Assembly (NCBI GenBank): GCA_041675505.1
Contig: JBAYTR010000009.1
Span: forward strand, 124,001 to 188,000
DNA from: JAGPCK01 sp041675505
Lineage (GTDB): Bacteria > Bacteroidota > Bacteroidia > UKL13-3
Direction of reading: 5' to 3'
Length of the DNA: 64,000 bases
Part shown: piece by piece, positions 1 to 7,885 of the stretch
Layout: the number at the start of each line of letters is the position of its first letter
Position numbering within the stretch: the first letter of the stretch is position 1
Translations under genes and position numbers: made by a program
Notes under the pieces: model-generated
What the model was told of the DNA's origin: nothing
Databases searched by the model: none
What the model saw: only the letters and a program-made list of their open reading frames with translations

Positions 1-777
1 TTATCTGATGTAGATGTTTTGGTAGTAGAGGACAATAACTTTAATAAACTACTTATTAAAAATATTCTGCTGGGTTGGAAAGCTAACGTAGACATGGCCG
101 ACAACGGACAGATTGCCGTAGATATGCTTCGGAATAAAAAATACGATATTGTCTTGATGGATATACAAATGCCCGTTATGGACGGTTATCAGGCTACCGA
201 GTATATCAGGCATCAACTTCCGGCTCCGCAAAATGAAGTGCCGATTATAGCTGTTACAGCACATGCTACTCTTACTGAACGTGAAAGGTGCGAAAAATCA
301 GGTATGAATGATTTTGTATCGAAGCCATTGGAAAGTGAAAAGCTGTTTAAAAAAATGAAGGCGTTAATCGAGAATCCGAAGTTTATTGGTTTCGATAAAG
401 GAGAGCAGGAGCAGTTGATCAAAATTAATCAGGACCTTACGGATTTAAGTTATCTGAAGGAGATTTCGGGCGGAAGTGAAGAGTTGATGAAAGAGATGGT
501 AGAAATTTTTCTGACTGAAACACCGGATATGTTGCAGGGTCTTACTGAATCGGCCCAAACAGAAGATTGGAAAACATTCAGGGAAATAGCGCATAAAATA
601 AAGCCCTCCATCACGTATGCCGGAATTGTATCAGCTGAAAAGTTGATAGAGAAAATACACGAAGATGCCAAAAGTCAGACAAACCTGGATGAGATACCCG
701 GTTTACTTCCTGAATTTGTTTCAGTATGTAATGCAGCCATCGAAGAACTGAAAGGGAAAATGAAGGAGATGCAATAA
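1..777 (+). CDS. Hybrid sensor histidine kinase, C-terminal part (receiver + Hpt), cut by window start
   Basis: The reading frame is open from base 1, so the gene starts upstream and only its end is seen. The first visible residues (LVVEDN) open a response-regulator receiver domain; the phosphoacceptor Asp lies in VLMDIQMPVMDG, followed by the conserved Thr (AVTAHA) and Lys (VSKPLE). A C-terminal Hpt domain follows, with its phosphorylatable His in AHKIKPS (codon 592-594). The order receiver-Hpt is typical of the tail of hybrid two-component kinases, which relay phosphate His-Asp-His. The sensor and kinase domains, and hence the signal, are outside the window. A stand-alone receiver-Hpt protein is possible but less likely. 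Confidence 0.85.
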   Translation, partial: LSDVDVLVVEDNNFNKLLIKNILLGWKANVDMADNGQIAVDMLRNKKYDIVLMDIQMPVMDGYQATEYIRHQLPAPQNEVPIIAVTAHATLTERERCEKSGMNDFVSKPLESEKLFKKMKALIENPKFIGFDKGEQEQLIKINQDLTDLSYLKEISGGSEELMKEMVEIFLTETPDMLQGLTESAQTEDWKTFREIAHKIKPSITYAGIVSAEKLIEKIHEDAKSQTNLDEIPGLLPEFVSVCNAAIEELKGKMKEMQ

Positions 778-788
778 GTCCATTTTAG

Positions 789-796
789 TACATTTG
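789..796 (+). promoter_or_regulatory. Putative Bacteroidota -7 promoter box (TACATTTG)
   Basis: TACATTTG matches the Bacteroidota sigma-A consensus TAnnTTTG and lies 17 bases before the ATG at 814. No clear TTG -33 box was found at the usual distance, so the call is moderate. Confidence 0.5.
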
Positions 797-813
797 TGGT
801 CTAAAAAATTATC

Positions 814-1233
814 ATGAATCAGGAATCCATTAATTCATCAAAAGCCCCCGAAGCCGTTGGGCACTATCCCCATGCACGCAGAGTAGGGAACTTATTGTTT
901 CTTTCAGGTGTGGGACCTCGCCAGAAAGGCACTAAAAAAATTCCGGGAGTTGAGCTGAATGAAAAAGGAGAAATTACTTCATACGATATTGCTGAGCAGT
1001 GTCACTCGGTTTTTAACAACATCAAAAATATTCTCGAAGACTCCGGCAGCAGTTGGGATAAAATAGTTGACGTTACCGTTTTTCTCACCAACATGAAAGA
1101 TGATTTTCCGGTGTACAATAAGCTGTGGGCCGAATATTTTAAGGAGAACCCGCCTTGCAGAACTACGTTAGAGATTAATTGCCTGCCAACCCCAATTGCC
1201 ATTGAACTGAAGGTGATTGCTACAATTGATTAA
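814..1233 (+). CDS. RidA/YjgF/UK114 family protein, possibly 2-aminomuconate deaminase-like
   Basis: 139 residues, the usual size for the RidA family of trimeric enamine/imine deaminases. Visible hallmarks are YPHARRVGNLLFLSG near the N terminus, the VTVFLTNM segment and the conserved Arg of NPPCRTTLEI, which binds the substrate carboxylate in this family. The longer N terminus with AVGHYPHAR resembles the 2-aminomuconate deaminase branch of tryptophan degradation rather than canonical RidA, but no other kynurenine-pathway gene is present, so the substrate is left open. It has its own promoter-like box and ends 3 bases from the convergent rfbC. Confidence 0.8.
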   Translation: MNQESINSSKAPEAVGHYPHARRVGNLLFLSGVGPRQKGTKKIPGVELNEKGEITSYDIAEQCHSVFNNIKNILEDSGSSWDKIVDVTVFLTNMKDDFPVYNKLWAEYFKENPPCRTTLEINCLPTPIAIELKVIATID

Positions 1234-1236
1234 GCG

Positions 1237-1779
1237 CTAAAAAGGACTGCTAAAGTTTTTCAGTGAAGGATTGAGGGTGTCTTTTTCAGAAAGTACAGGC
1301 TGCTCAATTCCCCAATTAATACCCAGTTCAGGGTCGTTCCACAACAAGCCACCTTCAGCTGCTTTGTTGTATACATCCGTGCATTTATAACTGAAAATGG
1401 TATGGTCCTCCAATGTCACAAATCCGTGTGCAAAGCCGGCAGGAATCCAGAACATTTTAAAATTATCCTCTGTAAGCTCAATGCTGAAATGTTGTCCGTA
1501 GGTTGGAGAGTTCTTTCGAATATCCACCACCACATCCAATACAGCTCCTTTGATAACACGCACCAACTTACCCTGTGCATGAGGTGGAGCCTGAAAATGT
1601 AAACCACGCAGAATGCCTTTTTGCGAGAGCGATTGGTTGTCCTGCACAAAAACAGCATCTATACCGGCTTGTTTAAAAGCTTCTGCGTTATATGATTCAT
1701 AAAAATAACCTCGGTGATCCTTAAATACCTTTGGTTCAATAACTAATAGTCCTTCCAGGGGTGTTTTTATAACTTCCAT
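1237..1779 (-). CDS. rfbC: dTDP-4-dehydrorhamnose 3,5-epimerase
   Basis: Cupin-fold epimerase of the dTDP-L-rhamnose pathway, 180 residues from the ATG at 1779. The catalytic His lies in KGILRGLHFQ, and WIPAGFAHGF and FSYKCTDVY (active-site Tyr region) match the RmlC family along the full length. An in-frame TTG at 1788 would add three residues, but it lies inside a TAnnTTTG promoter box (1788-1795), so the ATG at 1779 is preferred. No rfbA, rfbB or rfbD is in the window, so the pathway partners lie elsewhere. Convergent with the RidA-family gene. Confidence 0.92.
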   Translation of the reverse strand: MEVIKTPLEGLLVIEPKVFKDHRGYFYESYNAEAFKQAGIDAVFVQDNQSLSQKGILRGLHFQAPPHAQGKLVRVIKGAVLDVVVDIRKNSPTYGQHFSIELTEDNFKMFWIPAGFAHGFVTLEDHTIFSYKCTDVYNKAAEGGLLWNDPELGINWGIEQPVLSEKDTLNPSLKNFSSPF

Positions 1780-1787
1780 ATCCTGCA

Positions 1788-1795
1788 CAAAGGTA
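1788..1795 (-). promoter_or_regulatory. Putative -7 promoter box for rfbC (TACCTTTG on minus strand)
   Basis: The minus strand reads TACCTTTG, a full match to TAnnTTTG, ending 8 bases before the rfbC ATG. A start of transcription about 7 bases downstream would leave almost no leader. Confidence 0.45.
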
Positions 1796-1861
1796 ACAGC
1801 AGGTCTGAGAATGAAAAATGAAAAATCAAACTAAAGCCGTACTGATTCGGGCTGAAAAGCA

Positions 1862-1869
1862 TATTTTTG
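1862..1869 (+). promoter_or_regulatory. Putative -7 promoter box (TATTTTTG)
   Basis: TATTTTTG fits TAnnTTTG and ends 24 bases before the ATG at 1894. It argues against the in-frame upstream TTG at 1867, which would fall within the box. No convincing -33 box. Confidence 0.45.
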
Positions 1870-1893
1870 CACTTCACCCAAATACTTGATAAA

Positions 1894-2814
1894 ATGGAAG
1901 AAAGTAAAAGGAAGTCGAACAAGTTGTTTTTGGTTATCATCATCATTGTGCTGCTATTGCTCAATTTGGTTTTTATTTACAATTTCTACAGTACGGGTAA
2001 GAAACTTACTGTAACGGAAGAAAAACTGGTTTCAACAGAAGATGCTAAAGCTGAATTAGAGAAACTACTTTCTGAAACTGAGGTGCAACTTGACCAATAC
2101 AAAGGCAAGAACGCACAACTGGATCAGATGCTGAAAGAAAAGAATGACTCACTGCTCGATCAGGCGGAACGCATTGAGCAATTGCTTAAGAAAGGGCAAA
2201 TCAGTGCCAAAGAACTGGCCAAGGCAAGAGACGAACTCGATGTGCTTCGTTACTACAAGCAAAAATATCTTCGTCAAATTGATGAACTCGCTAAAGAAAA
2301 TCAGCGCCTCACTGATGAGAACAAAACGCTTCAGGGTGACGTAGATAAACAAAAGCGTAAAGTGGAAGACCTTACTATGGAAAATATTAAACTGAATACT
2401 AAAGTTTCCATTGGAGCCAAACTGAACGTACAGAATATTTTTGTTACGGGAATTAAACTTCGCAGCAATGGTAAGGAAAGAGAAACTAACCGCGCCAGCC
2501 AGATGGAAGCCATTAAGGTAACCTTCACCATTATGGAAAACTTTGTGGCAGAAAAGGGCCCGAAAGATGTTTACCTGAGAGTGGCCAACATGGACGGAAC
2601 ACCCGCTTTTGCGCAGGAAAACTCCACCAATGTGTTCAAATACCAAGGTAAAGATGAGTTGTATTCCATGATGAAAACCTTTAATTATGAAAATGCACAA
2701 ATGGATGCTTCCATGATATGGAACAAAGGCAACGAATTTGCTAAAGGCAACTACAAAGCTGAAATCTATTGCGAAGGCTTTTTGATTGGCAGCAAAGAAT
2801 TTGAAATACGATAA
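1894..2814 (+). CDS. Membrane-anchored coiled-coil protein of unknown function
   Basis: 306 residues from the ATG at 1894. A short basic N terminus (EESKRKSNK) precedes one hydrophobic helix of about 20 residues rich in I, V and L, then about 140 residues of Lys/Glu/Leu/Gln-rich heptads predicted to form a long coiled coil, then a globular C-terminal domain of about 115 residues without a motif I recognise. The layout suggests a cytoplasmic- or periplasmic-facing membrane-tethered coiled coil; the charge pattern does not settle the topology. Only 20 bases separate it from icd downstream, so the two may share a transcript. Function unknown. Confidence 0.75.
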   Translation: MEESKRKSNKLFLVIIIIVLLLLNLVFIYNFYSTGKKLTVTEEKLVSTEDAKAELEKLLSETEVQLDQYKGKNAQLDQMLKEKNDSLLDQAERIEQLLKKGQISAKELAKARDELDVLRYYKQKYLRQIDELAKENQRLTDENKTLQGDVDKQKRKVEDLTMENIKLNTKVSIGAKLNVQNIFVTGIKLRSNGKERETNRASQMEAIKVTFTIMENFVAEKGPKDVYLRVANMDGTPAFAQENSTNVFKYQGKDELYSMMKTFNYENAQMDASMIWNKGNEFAKGNYKAEIYCEGFLIGSKEFEIR

Positions 2815-2834
2815 AAAATAAACACATTTTATAG

Positions 2835-4073
2835 ATGACAAAAATTAAAGTAACCAACCCCGTTGTAGAGCTTGACGGTGACGAAATGACCCGCATCATA
2901 TGGAAGTTCATTAAAGACAAATTGATTCTTCCATACATTGATTTGGATATTAAATACTACGATTTAGGTATTGAACACCGCGATGCTACTAATGATCAGG
3001 TAACCATTGATGCTGCGGAAGCCATTAAGAAATATAACGTAGGTATCAAGTGTGCCACCATCACACCGGATGAAGCCCGTGTAACAGAATTTAACCTCAA
3101 GCAAATGTGGAAGAGCCCCAATGGCACCATCCGTAACATTCTTGACGGTACTGTTTTTCGTGAGCCTATTGTGTGCAGCAACGTACCGCGCTTGGTGCCT
3201 AACTGGACAGCACCTATTTGTATAGGACGTCATGCTTTTGGCGACCAATATCGCGCCACAGATTTTGTTACCAAAGGAAAAGGAAAACTTACGGTTAAGT
3301 TTGAAGGTGAAGACGGTACCGTGCAGGAGTTTGAGGTATTCAACTTTAAAGGCGATGGTGTGGCTTTAGCCATGTACAATACCGATGAGTCTATCCGTGG
3401 TTTTGCGCACGCTTGTTTCAACCAGGCTTTGAGCAAAAAATGGCCGTTGTACCTTTCTACCAAAAATACCATTCTGAAAAAATACGATGGTCGTTTCAAA
3501 GATATTTTTGAAGAAGTTTATCAGGCAGATTACAAAGCTAAATTTACCGCTGCCGGAATAGTTTACGAACACCGTTTGATTGATGACATGGTAGCCAGTG
3601 CCCTTAAGTGGAACGGTAACTTTGTGTGGGCTTGTAAAAACTATGACGGAGATGTACAAAGTGATACCGTAGCGCAAGGATTCGGTTCTTTGGGATTAAT
3701 GACCTCCACCTTAGTTACACCTGACGGAAAAACTATGGAAGCTGAAGCAGCTCACGGTACAGTTACCCGTCACTACCGCGACCATCAGGCAGGTAAATCA
3801 ACTTCTACCAACCCTATCGCTTCCATTTTTGCATGGACCCGCGGTTTGGAGTTTCGTGGTAAGTTAGACGGTAACCAGGAGTTGATTAATTTCTGTCATG
3901 CCTTGGAAGCAGTGTGTGTGGAAACTGTTGAGAGTGGTAAAATGACCAAAGACTTAGCCGTATGTATTCACGGCAATAAAGTAACTCACGGTGAACATTA
4001 CCTCAATACACAAGAGTTCTTGGATGCCTTAGATACCAACCTGAAATCTAAGTTAGGTAAAGCCTCTGCTTAA
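2835..4073 (+). CDS. icd: NADP-dependent isocitrate dehydrogenase (eukaryote-like homodimeric type)
   Basis: 412 residues. Oxidative decarboxylation of isocitrate to 2-oxoglutarate in the TCA cycle. The sequence follows the eukaryotic IDH1/IDH2 subfamily closely: ELDGDEMTRIIW, CATITPDEARV, KSPNGTIRNIL and the substrate-binding IGRHAFGDQYRATDF, whose Arg corresponds to the well-known human IDH1 Arg132. EAAHGTVTRHYR near the C terminus is the NADP-binding segment of this family. This is distinct from the E. coli type. It lies 20 bases after the coiled-coil gene and is followed by a strong terminator. Confidence 0.96.
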   Translation: MTKIKVTNPVVELDGDEMTRIIWKFIKDKLILPYIDLDIKYYDLGIEHRDATNDQVTIDAAEAIKKYNVGIKCATITPDEARVTEFNLKQMWKSPNGTIRNILDGTVFREPIVCSNVPRLVPNWTAPICIGRHAFGDQYRATDFVTKGKGKLTVKFEGEDGTVQEFEVFNFKGDGVALAMYNTDESIRGFAHACFNQALSKKWPLYLSTKNTILKKYDGRFKDIFEEVYQADYKAKFTAAGIVYEHRLIDDMVASALKWNGNFVWACKNYDGDVQSDTVAQGFGSLGLMTSTLVTPDGKTMEAEAAHGTVTRHYRDHQAGKSTSTNPIASIFAWTRGLEFRGKLDGNQELINFCHALEAVCVETVESGKMTKDLAVCIHGNKVTHGEHYLNTQEFLDALDTNLKSKLGKASA

Positions 4074-4091
4074 TTAAAAGCACAAAATATA

Positions 4092-4128
4092 AAAGCCGTT
4101 GCAGCGAAAGTTGCAGCGGCTTTTTTTT
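4092..4128 (+). terminator. Rho-independent terminator after icd (bidirectional)
   Basis: AAAGCCG and CGGCTTT arms, extended by a G-U pair and TGCA/TGCA to a stem of about 12 pairs, are followed by eight T. On the other strand the hairpin is also followed by a T-rich run, and its edge overlaps the stop codon of the leftward flavin reductase gene, so it probably serves both convergent genes. Confidence 0.85.
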
Positions 4129-4734
4129 ATTGTGGTTTAGCGTACTTGAATTTATTCAATCGTTTGGGTAAGTAATAACTGTCTAAACCCAATGAGGCTA
4201 TACTGTGCGCATCTTCCAGCGCAATAAAACCATCCGGATGAACAATAGCATCGGGCAGGTATACTTCCACAATTTCGCCAATAACCAGAAAGGTGTTGTT
4301 GCGTTCAATGCGTATGGTTTCTGCGTATTTTAATCCGTACTTAACAAAGCTTTCTTTTACGTAAGGTGCAGGAAACTCGGTCCATTCTTCGGCAAGCAAG
4401 GTGGCTTTAAATTCAGAAATTTCCTTCGGGTATTTGGCTGAGGTTTGGTGCGCACGTTCTACCATACCGGGATGGATGTGGTTAATGGTGTAATAACCGG
4501 TTTCTTCGATATTGCTCAGGGTATGCACAGAGGCAGCCAAGGGCCGGTTGATGAAACCAATCAACGCAGGATCAGCACCCAGGTGTACAATGTTGCTGAA
4601 GATGGCGAGGTTAGTTTTTTTTCGGCATTGCAAGTGCCTATGAGGCTTGCACTTTTGTAACCACTAAGTGAGTTGATAAAATTGGCGCGGTAAAAACGTT
4701 CCCATTGCTGAAATTCAGGTGCAGTTACTTTCAT
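4127..4734 (-). pseudogene. Flavin reductase family protein, apparent frameshift at an A8 run
   Basis: Two frames together make a full flavin reductase (FMN-binding split-barrel, DIM6/NTAB type) of about 202 residues. The first 38 codons run from the ATG at 4734 (MKVTAPEFQQWERFYRAN, then INSLSGYKSASLIGT) up to a run of eight A (plus strand T8 at 4615-4622). The rest (TNLAIFSNIVHLGADP onwards) is in the next frame; one more A would join them. Read as given, the first frame stops soon after. A TTG at 4633 opens the second frame but would lose the flavin-binding N terminus. Cause may be a real mutation, a homopolymer sequencing error or slippage. It follows the SDR gene by one base and is probably co-transcribed. 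Confidence 0.8.
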
Positions 4735-4735
4735 G

Positions 4736-5461
4736 TTAAATAGCTTGATGGTTGAACGGTTGAATCACCAGTTCCGAAACCACACCCGAGGAAGGTTGTT
4801 GGCACAGGAACCATATACTTTTTGCGGCTTCTTCTGCCAGCACAAATTTGTCGCGCTGCACACGCAAGTCAATGGTGTCCCAGAAAGGAGTGTCTGTTCC
4901 GCCTAAGAAAACATTGGTAATGCGTATTTCAGTTCTTTTTAATTCTTCGCGTACTGATTTCATCATGCCGTTGAGTCCGTATTTACCGGCACTGTAGGCA
5001 GCGGCTCCACTCATGGGTGTTTTGCCCAATACTCCGGGTATGTTAATAATAAGGCCTTTTTTAGACTCTTTCATGGCAGGCAAAAAGTTTTTGAGCAACA
5101 GAAAAGGTGCGTACAAGTTGTAGTTTAGTGAGCGGAGAAAATCTGTTTCAGTTAACTCTTCCAGCGGTTTAATAATACCCACCCCTGAGGCATTGATAAG
5201 TATGTCAATAGTTGGGAACTCATTAAAGTATTTCAAGGAGAGTTGCTTTACTTCATCCGGTATACTCAGGTCGGCAGCAAAGGTTCGTGTGACGGGAAGT
5301 TGTAACGAGGCAGACAGTATTTCCAATTTAGCTGCATTTCGCCCGGTTAAAAAAATATGTGCTCCGCTGTGATGTAACAGTTTAGCAATTTCTTGCCCTA
5401 TGCCACCTGTTGCTCCGGCTATTAAAACGTTTTTTCCCTGAAGTTTTTCCATGCAATGCAA
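4736..5461 (-). CDS. Short-chain dehydrogenase/reductase (SDR) family oxidoreductase
   Basis: About 241 residues (238 if the ATG at 5452 is used). The Rossmann motif GATGGIGQE binds NAD(P), NASG replaces the usual NNAG, and YSAGK carries the catalytic Tyr and Lys. The residue 13 before this Tyr, normally the catalytic Ser, is Gly (NIPGVLGK), so activity may be altered or the protein may act on an unusual substrate. Its stop is one base before the flavin reductase ATG and its start is about 28 bases after photolyase, so an operon is likely. Substrate unknown. Confidence 0.85.
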   Translation of the reverse strand: MHCMEKLQGKNVLIAGATGGIGQEIAKLLHHSGAHIFLTGRNAAKLEILSASLQLPVTRTFAADLSIPDEVKQLSLKYFNEFPTIDILINASGVGIIKPLEELTETDFLRSLNYNLYAPFLLLKNFLPAMKESKKGLIINIPGVLGKTPMSGAAAYSAGKYGLNGMMKSVREELKRTEIRITNVFLGGTDTPFWDTIDLRVQRDKFVLAEEAAKSIWFLCQQPSSGVVSELVIQPFNHQAI

Positions 5462-5489
5462 ACACGCATATCAGTGAAAAGTTTTCTGA

Positions 5490-6788
5490 TTAAGTAAGTG
5501 CGGTTTTGTAAGTGGTCAAACAACGTTGCCGGGCCAGCTCATGCTGTACCACAGGCTTAACGTAACGGGGTGTATTGAACTCAGGCACCCATTGTTTAAT
5601 GTACTGAAATTGTTTATCAAATTTTTCGGTTTGCAAGGTGGGATTAAATACTCTGAAATAAGGTGCGGCATCGGTTCCGCTGCCTGCCGCCCATTGCCAT
5701 CCACCGTTGTTGGCCGAAAGGTCGAAGTCGAGCAGTTTACGGGCAAAGTAAGCTTCGCCCCAGCGCCAGTCTATGAGTAAGTGTTTAGTGAGAAAGCTGG
5801 CTACAATCATGCGCACTCTGTTGTGCATAAAACCCGTGGCGTTTAATTCACGCATACCGGCATCAACAATGGGATAGCCTGTTTGTCCGTTGCACCAACG
5901 TTCAAATTCATCCGGATTGTTGCGCCATTCAATGCGGTCATAAGCGGGCTTAAATGCACCTTTGGCCACATGCGGAAAGTGCCACAATATCTGCATGTAG
6001 AAATCGCGCCATATAAGTTCATTGATCCAGGTCTCACTTAAGCCTTGTGCTTTTCGGGCTTTCTCTCTGATGCTGATGGTGCCGAAACGAAAGTGAATGC
6101 CCAGTTTGCTGGTACCCGGAATGGCAGGGAAGTTGCGTTTTTCTCCATACTGCTTAATCAACTCCACCGTGGTTTGTGCGGGTGGTATGCTGATTTTCGA
6201 AGCGGTAAAATTCATTTCACTAAGTGTGGGAATCGGGAGTGGAGAAGTAGCATACAGGTTGCTGAAATATTTTTCAGTAGGATAGGCCTTGAGGTGAAAG
6301 TCTTTTAAATGAGCCTTCCACTTTTTGGAGTAGGGGGTGAACACGGTGTAGGGTTTACCGTCATCCTTAACAACTTCACTTTTTTCGAAAATGCACTGGT
6401 CTTTGTACGTGTGAAAACTTATACCTTGAGTTTGCAACAGTTCGCGTATTTGAGCATCGCGCTCAATGGCATATGGCTCGTAATCGTGGTTGGTGTATAC
6501 TTCAGCTACCTGATATTTTTTCAGAACGGTTGTCCATGCTTCAACAGGCGTGTTGTACTCCACTAAAAGAGATGATTTTAACTTTTGCAGTTCCTGATGA
6601 AGTGCAGTAAGGGTTTGGTGAATAAAGGTAACCCTTGCATCATCTCTGTCTTCCAGTTTATCGAGAATATTCTTATCAAAAATAAACAGAGGCAATACAG
6701 GATAGGGTGATTTTAAGGCATGGTACAACGCGGCATTGTCATGCAGTCGCAAATCTCGTCTGAGCCAAACAATCGCTATTTTACTCAA
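5490..6788 (-). CDS. phrB: Deoxyribodipyrimidine photolyase (cryptochrome/photolyase family)
   Basis: 432 residues. Light-driven repair of UV-induced pyrimidine dimers with FAD and an antenna cofactor. The N-terminal antenna domain starts VWLRRDLRLHDNAAL. The C-terminal FAD/DNA-binding domain contains the family signatures WRDFYMQILWHFP, MRELNATGFMHNRVRM and DLSANNGGWQWAAGSGTDAA. Length and motifs fit class I CPD photolyase rather than CRY-DASH. The start is TTG (6786-6788). It lies between the TIGR01777 epimerase and the SDR gene on the same strand, next to a divergent B12-type MerR regulator, a context known for light-induced photolyase genes. Confidence 0.93.
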   Translation of the reverse strand: MSKIAIVWLRRDLRLHDNAALYHALKSPYPVLPLFIFDKNILDKLEDRDDARVTFIHQTLTALHQELQKLKSSLLVEYNTPVEAWTTVLKKYQVAEVYTNHDYEPYAIERDAQIRELLQTQGISFHTYKDQCIFEKSEVVKDDGKPYTVFTPYSKKWKAHLKDFHLKAYPTEKYFSNLYATSPLPIPTLSEMNFTASKISIPPAQTTVELIKQYGEKRNFPAIPGTSKLGIHFRFGTISIREKARKAQGLSETWINELIWRDFYMQILWHFPHVAKGAFKPAYDRIEWRNNPDEFERWCNGQTGYPIVDAGMRELNATGFMHNRVRMIVASFLTKHLLIDWRWGEAYFARKLLDFDLSANNGGWQWAAGSGTDAAPYFRVFNPTLQTEKFDKQFQYIKQWVPEFNTPRYVKPVVQHELARQRCLTTYKTALT

Positions 6789-6886
6789 GGGGTATACAGG
6801 TTAAGTTATGAAATTTCAAATGTCGAATGTCCCGTTACCAAGTCAGGAGTTTATTCTTCGGTATGAACTATTCGTAAAGTTATAAC

Positions 6887-7801
6887 TTATTCCAGTATTA
6901 AATTGTTCAGTGCGGTATTTAAATCAGCGTATTTAAAGCGAAAGCCTGTTGCCCTCAACTTCTCCGAGTTCACATACTGGCTGGCTGATATGGTATCGGC
7001 CATTTCACCAAATATCAGGTGCATAATCCAAGAAGGAACAGGCGGCAGGAAATAAGGTTTGCGAAAACGTTGTGCAATATTGGCAATCATTACATCGGCA
7101 GTAACCGGTTCAGGTGCTACAGCATTAAAGGTACCTTCAACCTGCGGGTTCTCTGTTAAGTAGATAATGCAATGACACAGGTCGTCCATGTGAATCCAGC
7201 TTTGGTATTGTGTGCCGGGCGAAGGGGCTGCACCCAATCCCCATTTGATGGGGCGTTTCATTTTGGCAAAGTAACCACCGCGGTTGGTGAGCACTAAACC
7301 TATGCGCAATATGCACAGGCGTATTTTATTGTTTATGCTTTTAATCCCTTCTGCTTCGGCTTCCCAGTCTTTGCAGGTGTTAGACAAAAAATCATTTCCG
7401 GCATAAGACTCCTCAAACAGAATTTCATCTTCACGGTCACCGTAATAACCAATGGCTGAAGCAGAAATTACTGTATTCACCTCTTTGCCGTATTTTGAAA
7501 TTCCTTCGTTAAGTAATTGAGTGCCTTTAATGCGGCTGTTGTAAATTTCATTTTTCCTTTTGCTGCTCCAGCGTTTATCAGCCACTCCGGCTCCAGACAG
7601 GTTAATGACTACTTCGGTGTTTTCAAATGCAGCCGGGTCAATGTAACCTGAATGAATATCCCAGGTGTATTTGTCAACTCCTTTCACGCGTTTGCGTGAT
7701 TTACGGCCCAGAAAAGCTACCTTGTAGCCTTTGGCTTTGAGCCTTCGCGTTAACGAAGTACCCACCAGCCCTGATCCGCCTGCAATCAGAATTTGTTTCA
7801 A
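6887..7801 (-). CDS. TIGR01777 family NAD(P)-dependent epimerase (YfcH-like)
   Basis: 304 residues. Extended-SDR fold with GGSGLVGTSL at the N terminus for nucleotide binding, SASAIGYYG around the active site, and the C-terminal DUF1731-type segment (FRFKYADLNTALNNL) that marks the TIGR01777 group, sometimes annotated as cell-division inhibitor SulA-like. The true substrate of the group is unknown. The start is TTG at 7801. It heads the leftward set and is transcribed divergently from the MerR regulator across about 84 bases holding repeated motifs. Photolyase follows after 98 bases. Confidence 0.88.
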   Translation of the reverse strand: MKQILIAGGSGLVGTSLTRRLKAKGYKVAFLGRKSRKRVKGVDKYTWDIHSGYIDPAAFENTEVVINLSGAGVADKRWSSKRKNEIYNSRIKGTQLLNEGISKYGKEVNTVISASAIGYYGDREDEILFEESYAGNDFLSNTCKDWEAEAEGIKSINNKIRLCILRIGLVLTNRGGYFAKMKRPIKWGLGAAPSPGTQYQSWIHMDDLCHCIIYLTENPQVEGTFNAVAPEPVTADVMIANIAQRFRKPYFLPPVPSWIMHLIFGEMADTISASQYVNSEKLRATGFRFKYADLNTALNNLILE

Positions 7802-7885
7802 ATTGTTAAACTTTATTACCTAAACCTAAAAATACCTAAACAATTATATCACATAAGTGTTTATTTGCAATATACTTTCGACCAA
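7802..7885. promoter_or_regulatory. Divergent control region with CCTAAA repeats and a TAAACA/TGTTTA pair
   Basis: Between the TTG starts of the TIGR01777 gene and the MerR gene lie three direct CCTAAA repeats (7819, 7825, 7835) and an inverted pair TAAACA (7837-7842) with TGTTTA (7858-7863), 15 bases apart. MerR-type photoreceptors commonly control their own divergent promoters, so these are candidate operators. A near-match -7 box (TACTTTCG, 7873-7880) faces merR. Confidence 0.45.
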
